In this document: positions 27,485-37,246 of the stretch, piece after piece | How positions within the stretch are numbered: position 1 is the stretch's first letter | How the letters are laid out: every line of letters begins with the position of its first letter | Origin: Tsukamurella paurometabola | Lineage (GTDB): Bacteria > Actinomycetota > Actinomycetes > Mycobacteriales > Mycobacteriaceae | NCBI RefSeq assembly: GCF_900631615.1 | Contig: NZ_LR131273.1 | Coordinates: 248,001-312,000, forward strand | Length of the DNA stretch: 64,000 nucleotides | Direction of reading: 5' to 3' | Translations under genes and position numbers: made by a program | Notes under the pieces: generated by a model | What the model was told of the DNA's origin: nothing | Seen by the model: the letters and a program-made list of their open reading frames with translations, nothing else | Databases searched by the model: none

Positions 27485-28774
27485 ATGTCGGCTGTCTCCA
27501 GAGTATTCGTCGCGCGACTGTCCGGCTTGCCCGTCGTCGGCCCGGACGGTGAGTCCGTCGGCCGCGTCCGCGATGCGGTGATCGGCCTGCGCGCCGACCG
27601 CAAGGCGCCCCGGGTGCTCGGACTCGCCGTGGAGCTGGCCAACCGCCGCCGGATCTTCGTCCCGATGCTGCGCGTGACCAGCATCGAACCCGCCGCCGTC
27701 ACCCTCAACACCGGCTCGGTGAGCCTGCGCCGCCTGCACGTGCGCCCCGGCGAGGCGCTTGCCCTGGGCCAGCTCCTCGGCACCAAGGTCCGCATCGAGG
27801 AGCCGGGCGAGCCGTACGACGGTGCAGACGCGACGGTCGCCGACGTCGGGATCGAACAGACCCGCACCCGCGACTGGGTGGTGCACCGACTGGCGGTGAA
27901 GATCCGCGGGTCGGGATGGAGCCGGCGCGGCGGCGTCCAGGTGGTGGATCTCCCCCACGTCTCCGGCTTCACCACCACCGCGCTCACCGGCGCCGACCAC
28001 GACATCGCCGAGGCGCTGACCGTCTTCGAGGACATGCGCGCCACCGATGTCGCCCAGGCGCTGCGCGAGCTGCCCGCGCAGCGCCGGCTGTCCATCGCGG
28101 CCGCCTTCGACGACGAGCGCCTCGCCGACGTGATCCAGGAGCTCGGTTCCGACGACCAGGCCGAGGTCATCGCGCACCTCTCCAAGGCGCGCGCGGCCGA
28201 CGTGCTCGAGGCCATGGACCCCGACGACGCCGCCGACCTCCTCGGCGAACTCCCCGCCAAACAGCGTGAGGAGCTGCTCGCGGTGATGGACCCCGAGGAC
28301 TCGGGCACCGTGCGCCGCCTGCTCACCTTCTCCCCGTACACGGCGGGCGGCATGATGACGCCGGAGCCGATCGTGGTCACCCCGTCGACCACCGTGGCCG
28401 AGGCCCTGGCCCGCGTCCGCAACCCCGACATCACGCCGGCGCTGGCCAGCATGGTCTTCGTGGTGCGCCCGCCCACGGCGACCCCCACGGGCCGCTATCT
28501 GGGCGCGGTGCACCTGCAGCAGCTGCTGCGCGAGCCGCCGGCCGATCTGGTCGGCGGCATCGTCGACACCGATCTGCCGCGGCTGGGCCCCGACGACCCC
28601 CTCGGCGCCGTGACCCGGTACTTCGCGGCGTACAACCTGGTGACCGGACCCGTGATCGACGCGGAGAACCACCTGCTGGGGGCGGTCTCGGTCGACGACG
28701 TGCTCGACCACCTGCTGCCGGAGGACTGGCGCGACGAGGATCAGGACGAGGGCACCGTGGAGGTCAGCGGATGA
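27485..28774 (+). CDS. PRC-barrel/MgtE_N/CBS-domain protein (Rv1232c-like)
   Basis: 429 residues, soluble. The N-terminal part contains PRC-barrel-like repeats (SGLPVVGPDGESVGRVRDAVIG). The middle is an MgtE N-terminal superhelical domain (about 180-285) with FEDMRATDVAQALRELP and LEAMDPDDAADLLGELP. The C-terminal part is a CBS pair with MMTPEPIVVTPSTTVAEAL. The TM region of true MgtE channels is absent, so it is a putative Mg2+ sensor or regulator rather than a transporter. The stop overlaps the DUF1003 ATG (ATGA). Confidence 0.9.
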   Translation: MSAVSRVFVARLSGLPVVGPDGESVGRVRDAVIGLRADRKAPRVLGLAVELANRRRIFVPMLRVTSIEPAAVTLNTGSVSLRRLHVRPGEALALGQLLGTKVRIEEPGEPYDGADATVADVGIEQTRTRDWVVHRLAVKIRGSGWSRRGGVQVVDLPHVSGFTTTALTGADHDIAEALTVFEDMRATDVAQALRELPAQRRLSIAAAFDDERLADVIQELGSDDQAEVIAHLSKARAADVLEAMDPDDAADLLGELPAKQREELLAVMDPEDSGTVRRLLTFSPYTAGGMMTPEPIVVTPSTTVAEALARVRNPDITPALASMVFVVRPPTATPTGRYLGAVHLQQLLREPPADLVGGIVDTDLPRLGPDDPLGAVTRYFAAYNLVTGPVIDAENHLLGAVSVDDVLDHLLPEDWRDEDQDEGTVEVSG

Positions 28775-29298
28775 AGGATCGTTCCCGGCTCGACACCCCG
28801 CGGCTGAACCGCAGCTTCCACCTCAACCTGGGCGACGACATGATCGGCCAGGGCGCCGAGAGCGTCGCCCGGTTCCTCGGGACCGGCCGCTACCTGGCCA
28901 TCCAGACCGTGATCGTGCTGGTGTGGATCGCGCTCAACGTGCTGTGGTTCACGTACCACTTCGACCCGTACCCGTTCATCCTGCTCAACCTGGCCTTCTC
29001 GACCCAGGCCGCGTACGCCGCACCGCTGATCCTCCTCGCACAGAACCGGCAGGAGAGCCGGGACCGCGTCGCGCTCGACGAGGACCGGATGCGCGCCGCG
29101 CAGACCAAGGCCGACACCGAGTTCCTGGCCCGCGAGCTGGCATCGGTGCGCCTGGCCGTCGGTGAGGCGGCGAGCCGCGACTACATGCGCCGCGAGCTCG
29201 ACGAGGTGCACGAGAAGCTGGACGCGCTCACCGCGCTGCTGCAGTCGATGCAGCACGCGCGCAACGTCGACGAGGAACGCGCCGATGCGTCCGACTGA
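28771..29298 (+). CDS. DUF1003 membrane protein (Rv1231c-like)
   Basis: 175 residues. Two TM helices, IQTVIVLVWIALNVLWF and PFILLNLAFSTQAAYAAPLIL, carry the DUF1003 pattern. A charged C-terminal coiled coil (about 95-160) contains ELDEVHEKLDALTALL. Function is unknown. Its start is coupled to the MgtE_N/CBS gene by a 4-nt overlap, as in mycobacteria, suggesting a joint role in cation homeostasis. Confidence 0.9.
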   Translation: MKDRSRLDTPRLNRSFHLNLGDDMIGQGAESVARFLGTGRYLAIQTVIVLVWIALNVLWFTYHFDPYPFILLNLAFSTQAAYAAPLILLAQNRQESRDRVALDEDRMRAAQTKADTEFLARELASVRLAVGEAASRDYMRRELDEVHEKLDALTALLQSMQHARNVDEERADASD

Positions 29299-30016
29299 CC
29301 CGCGCGAGCTGCTGCATCCCGTCCTGCCGCCGGAGACCTACCGGCAGCTCGGGATCGCGCCCCCGCGGCCGCCGCAGCTGTACGGGACGGGCGGGCCCGT
29401 CTCGTCCGCGGGCACGCCCTACCTGACGGGCCGCGCCGTGACCGGCGCCCCGGCGGAACCGCGCGCCGCGGCACCGCCGGACCCGGACGGTCGGGGCGGG
29501 GGCGCGGCGACCGCCGGCCCGCCGTACGTTCCCGCGGTGCCCGCGGGACCTCCCCCGGCGAAGGACCGCTCCGTCGCGATCGTCTTGGGCGCGACGGTGC
29601 TCATCATCGCGATCATCCTCGGCGCCACCTGGTACATCCTCGCCAACCGCGGCGGCGCGAACGACGAGCAGCAGATCCGCGACGTGATCGCCGCGGAGAC
29701 CAAGACCCTCAACGACCGCGACCTCGCGGCGCTCATCGGGGTGCGCTGCGCCGCGGACGTCCAGATGCTGCAGACGCAGTTCACCGCGCAGACCTTCGCC
29801 GCGGAGGTCGACACGCTGCTCGGCCCCGACGGCCGCTGGAAGGTCACCGTGGGGGACATCAGGATCGACGGTGCCCGGGGCACGGCGGAGGCCGAGGTCA
29901 CCTCGACGCCGGTCGGCTCGTCGACGGTCGTCTCCAGATCCCTCACGGACACCACCACCCTCCGGAAGGAATCCGGAGGGTGGAAGGTGTGCGTCAGTTC
30001 GTCGCGGGTGCGCTGA
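29285..30016 (+). CDS. Single-TM protein with extracytoplasmic NTF2-like domain
   Basis: 243 residues. A Pro/Gly/Ala-rich cytosolic N-terminus (1-93) precedes one TM helix (VAIVLGATVLIIAIILGATWYIL, about 97-119). The outer domain (125-243) resembles NTF2-like/DUF4878 folds, with RDVIAAETKTLNDRDLAALI and a C-terminal beta segment. The ATG at 29285 overlaps the DUF1003 gene by 14 nt, so it belongs to that operon. A strong hairpin (29955-29983) is embedded near its 3' end. Function is unknown. Confidence 0.78.
   Translation: MRPTDPRELLHPVLPPETYRQLGIAPPRPPQLYGTGGPVSSAGTPYLTGRAVTGAPAEPRAAAPPDPDGRGGGAATAGPPYVPAVPAGPPPAKDRSVAIVLGATVLIIAIILGATWYILANRGGANDEQQIRDVIAAETKTLNDRDLAALIGVRCAADVQMLQTQFTAQTFAAEVDTLLGPDGRWKVTVGDIRIDGARGTAEAEVTSTPVGSSTVVSRSLTDTTTLRKESGGWKVCVSSSRVR
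29955..29983. terminator. Hairpin inside the 3' end of the NTF2-like gene, probable sahH terminator
   Basis: A perfect 12-bp stem (CCACCCTCCGGA / TCCGGAGGGTGG) with the 5-nt loop AGGAA lies 31 nt inside the coding sequence. Only 4 nt separate this gene's stop from the convergent sahH stop. It may therefore end sahH transcripts from within the opposite gene. Confidence 0.65.
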
Positions 30017-30020
30017 CCGC

Positions 30021-31487
<1,467 letters not shown>

Positions 31488-31500
31488 GCGCTCCAGGCTA
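31488..31500 (-). promoter_or_regulatory. -10 box of sahH, leaderless start
   Basis: On the minus strand TAGCCT (31495-31500) is 7 nt before the GTG; no SD is present. Confidence 0.5.
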
Positions 31501-31622
31501 TCGCTCCTGGTGCTCGACGGTGCCGCCGCCCGTTGCGGTCGCGTTCCGAACGTCGGCTTTCTCGACGATCCGCGGCCGGATTCCGCCAAGCCCCTGAGAA
31601 CCCTGATTTCGGACGCGACGGC

Positions 31623-32774
31623 TCACGAGGACTGCGGCTCTGCCCACTTGCGCGCCTCGATCCTGCCGTGCAATTGGTCGATCTCGGCGAGCAGGTACTC
31701 ACGAACGGTGCCCGCCGACCGTGTAGAGGTCCCCTGGGGGTCATCGGCGTACTTCGCGTCGCGCGGGACCCATCGCACGAAGCCGTCGTCGGGGTCGACG
31801 CCGAAGGAGCAGATCGCCCACGCGGCGAACGGCACGGCGTCGATGCGCGCCGCCCTGAGCGATGCGGCGGCCGGATCGTCGTCGGGAATCGGGATGCCCG
31901 CGCCCGCGTACACCGCATCGCGGTTGCGCCGGTGATCGGCATCGGATCGATCCTGCTCGGCGAGCGTCGCCTTCCATCGTTCGCCGCTGATGATCTCGGC
32001 GGTGCTGAGGATGTACGGGATGCCGGGCCAGCCGTTCATGAGGAGGAGCAACTCCCGGTGTTCCGGATGCAAGGATCGACCGATCACCCGCTCCACCTCG
32101 GCCACCTGCTCCGCGGCCGCGGGCGCACCGGGTGGGACGAACGCCTTGACACGGCCCTCGAGCATCGCGAGGTCGAGTTGGGCGTCGACCAGACGCCGGA
32201 CAATCTCCTCGAGAGTGGGTTCGGCCTCGCGCAGATCGCGCCCCCACGCCGCGCCGTGGGGCCCGAGAGCCTCCCGGTCCGCCCACGCGGTGAGATCGGC
32301 CAGATGGTCCGTGACGTACTCCTCGAACGTCCCGTAGATCCGGTCGCCGTACACCGGGCGAAGTAGGCTCCCCGCCGGATACCCCTGGCTATCGCGGTGG
32401 AGCATCATCGTGACGGGGTCGTCCTCGATGCGAACCCAATCCGCATCGGTCGCCCATTCGAGGACGGTGTTGTTCGCCAGGCGGATGGACACCTCGAGCC
32501 CGGCCCCGCCGCTCATCGCCTCACTGCTGAGCAGCCGGCCGGAGATGCCGCCCCACCCGTTCCATCCGTTCGCGACCGTCAGGAACTCGCGGTACTGCGC
32601 GGGGATGCGGTGCCCCAGTCGCTCCTCTGCGGCGAGCAACTGCGCCTCGGTGGCACCGAGGTTCGGCTGCGACATCTCGTACAGGTCGGGATCCGCCCGG
32701 ATGAGCCGCTCCTTCTGAGCGAGGATCTCATCGATCAGCTCCCGCCAGCGTGCTACCCCCACGTCGGTGTTCAC
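31623..32774 (-). CDS. Tandem SMI1/KNR4 (SUKH)-domain protein
   Basis: 383 residues with two SUKH-type domains. The first (about 35-160) includes ATEAQLLAAEERLGHRIPAQ and REFLTVANGWNGWGG. The second (about 220-365) includes AEVERVIGRSLHPEHRELLLLMNGWPG. SUKH proteins are common immunity proteins against contact-dependent or polymorphic toxins; others have unknown roles. No toxin gene is adjacent. It sits between sahH and the permease, where the Mtb neighbourhood has no such gene as I recall, so it is a local insertion. Start GTG. Confidence 0.8.
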   Translation of the reverse strand: MNTDVGVARWRELIDEILAQKERLIRADPDLYEMSQPNLGATEAQLLAAEERLGHRIPAQYREFLTVANGWNGWGGISGRLLSSEAMSGGAGLEVSIRLANNTVLEWATDADWVRIEDDPVTMMLHRDSQGYPAGSLLRPVYGDRIYGTFEEYVTDHLADLTAWADREALGPHGAAWGRDLREAEPTLEEIVRRLVDAQLDLAMLEGRVKAFVPPGAPAAAEQVAEVERVIGRSLHPEHRELLLLMNGWPGIPYILSTAEIISGERWKATLAEQDRSDADHRRNRDAVYAGAGIPIPDDDPAAASLRAARIDAVPFAAWAICSFGVDPDDGFVRWVPRDAKYADDPQGTSTRSAGTVREYLLAEIDQLHGRIEARKWAEPQSS

Positions 32775-32875
32775 GATTCTGAATATAACTCAGCCGTGTC
32801 CGAGATGGACAGAATCCGAGAGCGCAGTCCGGCCGCACCTGACGCCTCGCGCCTCGACCGTCTCGCGGACTCCGA

Positions 32876-34375
32876 TCAGTCGGCGAGCGACTCGATCTTC
32901 TCGCCGCGCGCGCGTCGCCCGAGGACCGAGTGGTTCATCGAGTAGAGGAAGTACACGATCACGCCGAGCGCCATCCAGCAGACGAAGCGGAACCAGGTCT
33001 CCAGCGAGAGGTTCAGCATCAGCCAGCCGCACGCGATGACCGACAGGATCGGCACCAGCGGAACGAGCGGAGCGGTGAAGCCGCGCTTGAGGTCGGGCCG
33101 CTGCTTGCGCAGCACGATCACGCCGACGGACACCAGGACGAAGGCGAACAGGGTGCCGATGTTGATCAGCGAGGCCAGCTCGCTCAGCGGGACGAGGCCG
33201 GCGAAGATCGCGACGACGACGCCGACGCCCACCGAGATCCGCACGGGGACGCCGCGATCGGAGGTCTTGGCGAGCTTGCGGGGCAGCAGGCCGTCCCGCG
33301 CCATGGCGAACAGCACCCGGTTCTGGCCCATGAGCAGCACCATCACCACCGTGGTGAGGCCGGCGAGCGCACCGATGGAGATGATCGTCGCCGCCCAATC
33401 CACACCGTTGAGCGAGAAGGCGTACGCGAGGTTCTTCTCCTTCCCATTGCCGGCGGAGGTCGCGAGGTCCTTGTAGCTCGCCATACCGGTGACCACGACG
33501 GTGACCGCGATGTACAGCACGGTGACGATCGCGAGCGAGCCCAGGATGCCGCGCGGCACGTCGCGCTGCGGATTCACGGTCTCCTCGGCGGACGTCGCGA
33601 CGATGTCGAAGCCGATGAACGCGAAGAAGACGATGCCGGCGCCGGCGAGCACGCCGTACCAGCCGTAGGTCGAACCCGAGCCGCCGCTGATCGCCTGGAA
33701 CAGCGTGGTCGCCCACGTCACGTCGGTGCTCTTGCCCGGAACGGAATCCGGCACGAACGGGGAGTAGTTGGAGCCCTTGATGTAGAAGGCACCGACCGCG
33801 ATGACGAGCAGCACCACCGCGACCTTGATCGCGGTGATCACGGCGGACACCCGCGAGGAGACCTTCGCCCCGAAGGTGAGCAGCACGGTCAGCACCCCGA
33901 CGATGAGCATGGCGCCCCAGTCGACCGTATGCCCGCCGACCTGGAACGCCGCGGGTCCGGTGCCGAACACCGTGCCGAGGTAGCTCGACCAGCCGCTCGC
34001 GACGGCCGCGGCGGCGATGGAGAACTCCAGCACCAGGTCCCAACCGATGATCCACGCGGCGAACTCGCCGAAGGTCGCGTAGGAGAACGTGTACGCCGAC
34101 CCCGCGACGGGCACCGTCGACGCGAACTCCGCGTAGCAGAGTGCGGCCAGGCCGCACGCGATCGCGGCGATGATGAACGAGACCGACACCGCGGGGCCGG
34201 CGAAGTCACCGGCGGTCGAGGCGCCGATGGTGAAGATGCCGGCGCCGACGACGACGGCGACGCCGAAGATCGTGAGGTCCCAGGCGGTGAGCTGCTTCTT
34301 GAGCCGGGTGCCTACCACCTCGGTGTCGGCGATCGATTGTTCCACCGATTTGGTGCGCAGCAGTGGGTTGGCCAT
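32876..34375 (-). CDS. APC-family cationic/neutral amino-acid permease (Rv3253c-like)
   Basis: 499 residues with 12 predicted TM helices. TM1 contains the APC substrate motif VVVGAGIFTIGAS, and FAFIGFDIVATSAEETVNPQRD is the conserved loop of the CAT/YfnA group. It imports amino acids in symport with protons; specificity cannot be read. The ATG at 34375 was chosen; the frame upstream is low quality. An 11-nt repeat lies in its leader region. Position after sahH follows the Mtb Rv3248c-Rv3253c order. Confidence 0.9.
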   Translation of the reverse strand: MANPLLRTKSVEQSIADTEVVGTRLKKQLTAWDLTIFGVAVVVGAGIFTIGASTAGDFAGPAVSVSFIIAAIACGLAALCYAEFASTVPVAGSAYTFSYATFGEFAAWIIGWDLVLEFSIAAAAVASGWSSYLGTVFGTGPAAFQVGGHTVDWGAMLIVGVLTVLLTFGAKVSSRVSAVITAIKVAVVLLVIAVGAFYIKGSNYSPFVPDSVPGKSTDVTWATTLFQAISGGSGSTYGWYGVLAGAGIVFFAFIGFDIVATSAEETVNPQRDVPRGILGSLAIVTVLYIAVTVVVTGMASYKDLATSAGNGKEKNLAYAFSLNGVDWAATIISIGALAGLTTVVMVLLMGQNRVLFAMARDGLLPRKLAKTSDRGVPVRISVGVGVVVAIFAGLVPLSELASLINIGTLFAFVLVSVGVIVLRKQRPDLKRGFTAPLVPLVPILSVIACGWLMLNLSLETWFRFVCWMALGVIVYFLYSMNHSVLGRRARGEKIESLAD

Positions 34376-34387
34376 GCGTGCTCCTGT

Positions 34388-34416
34388 GTCGTCTCGGGAG
34401 TGTGAGTCGTCTCGGG
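34388..34416. repeat. 11-nt direct repeats upstream of the permease
   Basis: GTCGTCTCGGG occurs at 34388-34398 and 34406-34416, an 18-nt period. The rest of the 240-nt gap holds the promoter region of the antitoxin-like gene at 34616. Confidence 0.45.
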
Positions 34417-34540
34417 TCTGTGACGATTCATCAAACACCACTGCGGCACTGCAGCGGGGCATTTCAGGCGTCTGCACCGCGCACTGCGACAACCCGCGCC
34501 CGTCCCGCGATAGCAAACAGCGTCGTCGACGAGGAGCGGA

Positions 34541-34604
34541 AGTTACTCGCGGGTGTTACTCGTTGGTAGGCGAAAAGTGTTGGCGTACCGGCAAGTAACA
34601 CTTA
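34541..34604 (+). promoter_or_regulatory. Repeated half-sites upstream of the Phd-like gene
   Basis: GTTACTCG occurs twice in direct orientation (34542-34549, 34555-34562). GTGTTACT (34553-34560) is inverted as AGTAACAC (34594-34601), and AAGTGTT (about 34575) as AACACTT (34598-34604). Such dense dyads upstream of a Phd/YefM-type protein fit an autoregulatory operator. Confidence 0.55.
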
Positions 34605-34615
34605 CCGTCGGGCCT

Positions 34616-34819
34616 ATGACCAAGACTTTCGCGCACACCACCGACCAGACCGTCGCCCAGCTCCTCAGCATCGTCGAGGGTGGAGACGATGTGCTGCTCA
34701 CGCGCGACGGCAAGCCGCTCGCCGTGCTCAGCAAGGCACAGCCCGAGGCCGTAGCCGTGGGTGACATGCAGACCTTCGACATCCCCGAGACGTTCTACGA
34801 GAACCTCGGCGGCTGCTGA
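34616..34819 (+). CDS. Phd/YefM-like antitoxin, no partner toxin adjacent
   Basis: 67 residues. The pattern FAHTTDQTVAQLLSIVEGGDDVLLTRDGKPLAVLS is a Phd/YefM DNA-binding fold (prevent-host-death), with the usual strand VLLTRDGKPLAVL. The C-terminal tail is short (FYENLGGC). Only 13 nt follow before the convergent manA stop, so no toxin gene follows. Upstream half-sites suggest it still binds its own promoter. It may be an orphan antitoxin or a repurposed regulator. Confidence 0.72.
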   Translation: MTKTFAHTTDQTVAQLLSIVEGGDDVLLTRDGKPLAVLSKAQPEAVAVGDMQTFDIPETFYENLGGC

Positions 34820-34832
34820 TCCCTCCGGTGGC

Positions 34833-36071
34833 CTAGTGCCCGCCCACCAGCGTGCGGAAGAACTCCGCCGCCGGTGAGTGGGCCGCCACCACGACGCCCG
34901 GGTCCGACGCGGCCATCCACAGGCCGCTGCCCGCCGGGACGTCGATCGCCCGGCCCGCGCTGCGCACCGTCACCGTTCCCTCGGTGACCACGAGCAGTTG
35001 CGGGCCGCGTGCGTCCAGCTCCACCGACGCGGCGCGCTTGAGCGCGGTCCCGTCGAGCCGCACCCGCGACACCCGGAACTCGGGCGCGGGGGTCGAGAAG
35101 ATGACCTCCGGGCCCACGGTGCTCGTCCGGGGCGCCAGCTCCGACGGTGCCCGAGGCGTGAAGTCCAGCACTCGCAGCAGTTCCGGCACGTCGACGTGCT
35201 TGGGCGTGAGGCCGCCGCGCAGCACGTTGTCCGAGTTCGCCATCACCTCGACGGCCGCACCGCTGATGTAGGCGTGCAGGTTGCCTGCCGAGAGGTACAG
35301 CGCCTGGCCCGGATCGAGCACGATCCGGTTGAGCAGCAGCGCCGCCAGCACTCCCGCGTCGTCGGGGTAGCGCTCCCCCAGCGTGAGCGCGAGCTGCGCC
35401 TCGCCCTTGAACTGCTCCGCTCCGCTCTCCAGGTAGCGCACGCAGCCGGCGAGGACGGCGGGCACCAGCACCGCGAGGGCGGGCTGCGGCAGCGTGATCC
35501 ACGTCGTGACCAGCGCCCGCAGCCCCTGCGAGTCCGGCTGCCCGGCGAGCAGGCCCAGATAGCTGTCCAACTCGGGCACGGCCAGCACGCGCAGCAGTTC
35601 GACGGTGACCGCCGGGTCGCGGAAGCCGGCGAGGGCCTCGAACGGGCTCAGCGCGATGACGACCTCGGGCTTGTGCGCGGCGTCGCGGTAGTTGCGCTCG
35701 GGGGCGTCGAGGGGGATGCCGGCGGCGTTCTCGCGGGCGAAGCCCTCCTCGGCCTGCTCCCGGGACGGATGCGCCTGCAGCGACAGGGGTTCGTCGGCGG
35801 CGAGCACCTTCACCAGGTACGGGAGCCGGTCGCCGAACTCGTCGCGGCACGTGCGGCCGAGCTGACCGTCCAGGTCGGCGCCGATCGCGGACAGCAGGTC
35901 GCCGTCGGTCGCGGTGTCGGCGTCGTAGAGCTTGGCCGGGTCGGCGGGGTGCGCGCCGAACCACAGCTCCGCCTCGGGATGGTTCGACGGCACCGGGCGC
36001 CCCTGCATCGTCGCCAGGACCGTGCGCGAGCCCCAGGCGTACGGCCGGATGACTCCCTCGATCCGCTGCAT
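34833..36071 (-). CDS. manA: Mannose-6-phosphate isomerase, class I
   Basis: 412 residues. Zinc-ligand motifs are LQAHPS (Gln99, His101), HKPEVVIAL (Glu136) and AGNLHAYI (His). It interconverts fructose-6-P and mannose-6-P for GDP-mannose, feeding mannan and phosphatidylinositol mannosides. The ATG overlaps the stop of the SIS gene (TGATG), so the two are coupled. The order manB - SIS protein - manA equals Mtb Rv3257c-Rv3256c-Rv3255c. Confidence 0.96.
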   Translation of the reverse strand: MQRIEGVIRPYAWGSRTVLATMQGRPVPSNHPEAELWFGAHPADPAKLYDADTATDGDLLSAIGADLDGQLGRTCRDEFGDRLPYLVKVLAADEPLSLQAHPSREQAEEGFARENAAGIPLDAPERNYRDAAHKPEVVIALSPFEALAGFRDPAVTVELLRVLAVPELDSYLGLLAGQPDSQGLRALVTTWITLPQPALAVLVPAVLAGCVRYLESGAEQFKGEAQLALTLGERYPDDAGVLAALLLNRIVLDPGQALYLSAGNLHAYISGAAVEVMANSDNVLRGGLTPKHVDVPELLRVLDFTPRAPSELAPRTSTVGPEVIFSTPAPEFRVSRVRLDGTALKRAASVELDARGPQLLVVTEGTVTVRSAGRAIDVPAGSGLWMAASDPGVVVAAHSPAAEFFRTLVGGH

Positions 36072-37177
36072 CACGCCTCCCCCGTCAGGCGCCGGTACAC
36101 CGACGCGAGATCGAACCGTACCGCGAGCGCCAGCAGGTCCAGCGCGTCCGCACGCGGCACCGTCGTCTCCGGTGCGCGCTCCGTGCCCTCGTCGACGGGC
36201 AGCGACTCCACGTCGGGCAGGGCGCGCAGCCGCGCCTCCACGAGGGGCGCGCGCTGTTCCGTGGTCAGGATGAGAACCCGGAGCGGCGTCTGCGCCGCCG
36301 GGCCGTCGAGGAAGGGATCGTGGAACAGCGGGTCCGCGGCGGCGCCCGTCTCCAGCGCGCCGCCGGACGGGGCGGCCGCGAGCTCTGGCGTGGCGAGCTC
36401 GACATCGGCCAGGCCGACGGCGGCGACGACCTGCCCGCCGAGCGTGAGCGCTTGCGACGCCGCATGTTCCGCGACGGCCAGGCCGGGCGCGGTGTCGGCC
36501 GTGAGCGCGATCCGACGGCCGGTCATGCGGGCCGCGAGGCGCTTGGCGGGATTCGACTCGACGTCCCGGTCCGGCGCACCGCGCACGGCCTCGTCGTCGA
36601 GCGCCGCGGCGAGCGTGTGCAGGAAGCCCTCCCCCGGGACCTCGCCGCGGTCGGTGCCGGCGAGGCGGCCGAGCACCGCCAGGAGCGCGGCGGCGACGCC
36701 GACGAAGCCGAACCGTTCGGGCACGCGCAGGCGGGGCGAGAGGTCGACGGTGCGCCCCGCTGCCGCCTCGGCGACGGGGCCCTCCATGGGGACCGCCACG
36801 ACGACGACGGCGCCGCGGCGCGAGGCGGTCGCGATGGCGCGGGCGAGCACCAGGTCGCCGGCGTCGAAGCCGCAGACCACGACCACGTCGAGCGCGCCGA
36901 CCCACGGCGGTAGCTCGGTGGAGCGCACGAGCGGGACGTCGAATCGGCCGGCGGTGAGGGCTTCGACGAAGCCTGCGGCAGCGGCGGCGGGGCCGGCACC
37001 GCACACCACGACGACGGCGCGCGGGGCGAGACCGTCGAGCTGGGCGAGGGCGCCCTCGTCGACGGCGCTGGCGACGGCGCGTACCTGCGCGCCCGCGAGC
37101 GCGGCGGCACGCAGGTGTCCGCCCACGTCGGCCGCGATCAGACCCGCCGGATCATCGAGATCGGCAATCTCGGTCAC
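36071..37177 (-). CDS. SIS-domain protein (Rv3256c-like), phosphosugar-isomerase fold
   Basis: 368 residues from GTG 37177. That start has GGGAGGAA 5 nt upstream, whereas an in-frame ATG 18 nt further up (37195) has no SD. Two SIS-like halves resemble bifunctional phosphoglucose/phosphomannose isomerases: VVVVCGAGPAAAAAGF and VVVVCGFDAGDLVLARAIATASRRG. The catalytic residues are not obvious. Wedged between manB and manA, it is probably linked to mannose metabolism or envelope glycan synthesis; the activity is unproven. Confidence 0.85.
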   Translation of the reverse strand: MTEIADLDDPAGLIAADVGGHLRAAALAGAQVRAVASAVDEGALAQLDGLAPRAVVVVCGAGPAAAAAGFVEALTAGRFDVPLVRSTELPPWVGALDVVVVCGFDAGDLVLARAIATASRRGAVVVVAVPMEGPVAEAAAGRTVDLSPRLRVPERFGFVGVAAALLAVLGRLAGTDRGEVPGEGFLHTLAAALDDEAVRGAPDRDVESNPAKRLAARMTGRRIALTADTAPGLAVAEHAASQALTLGGQVVAAVGLADVELATPELAAAPSGGALETGAAADPLFHDPFLDGPAAQTPLRVLILTTEQRAPLVEARLRALPDVESLPVDEGTERAPETTVPRADALDLLALAVRFDLASVYRRLTGEA

Positions 37178-37246
37178 GGCTTCCTCCCGTCCCATCGGCG
37201 CTGCGTCCCGCCGGCGCCGTTTCGACCGCCGGAGCGCACTGCGCGA

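Noticed and set aside
34833-37004. A fused 723-residue frame covering manA and the SIS gene's complement frame
   Set aside because: The N-terminal 300 residues are Arg/Ala-rich and out of frame with the SIS protein; manA starts at the ATG at 36071.
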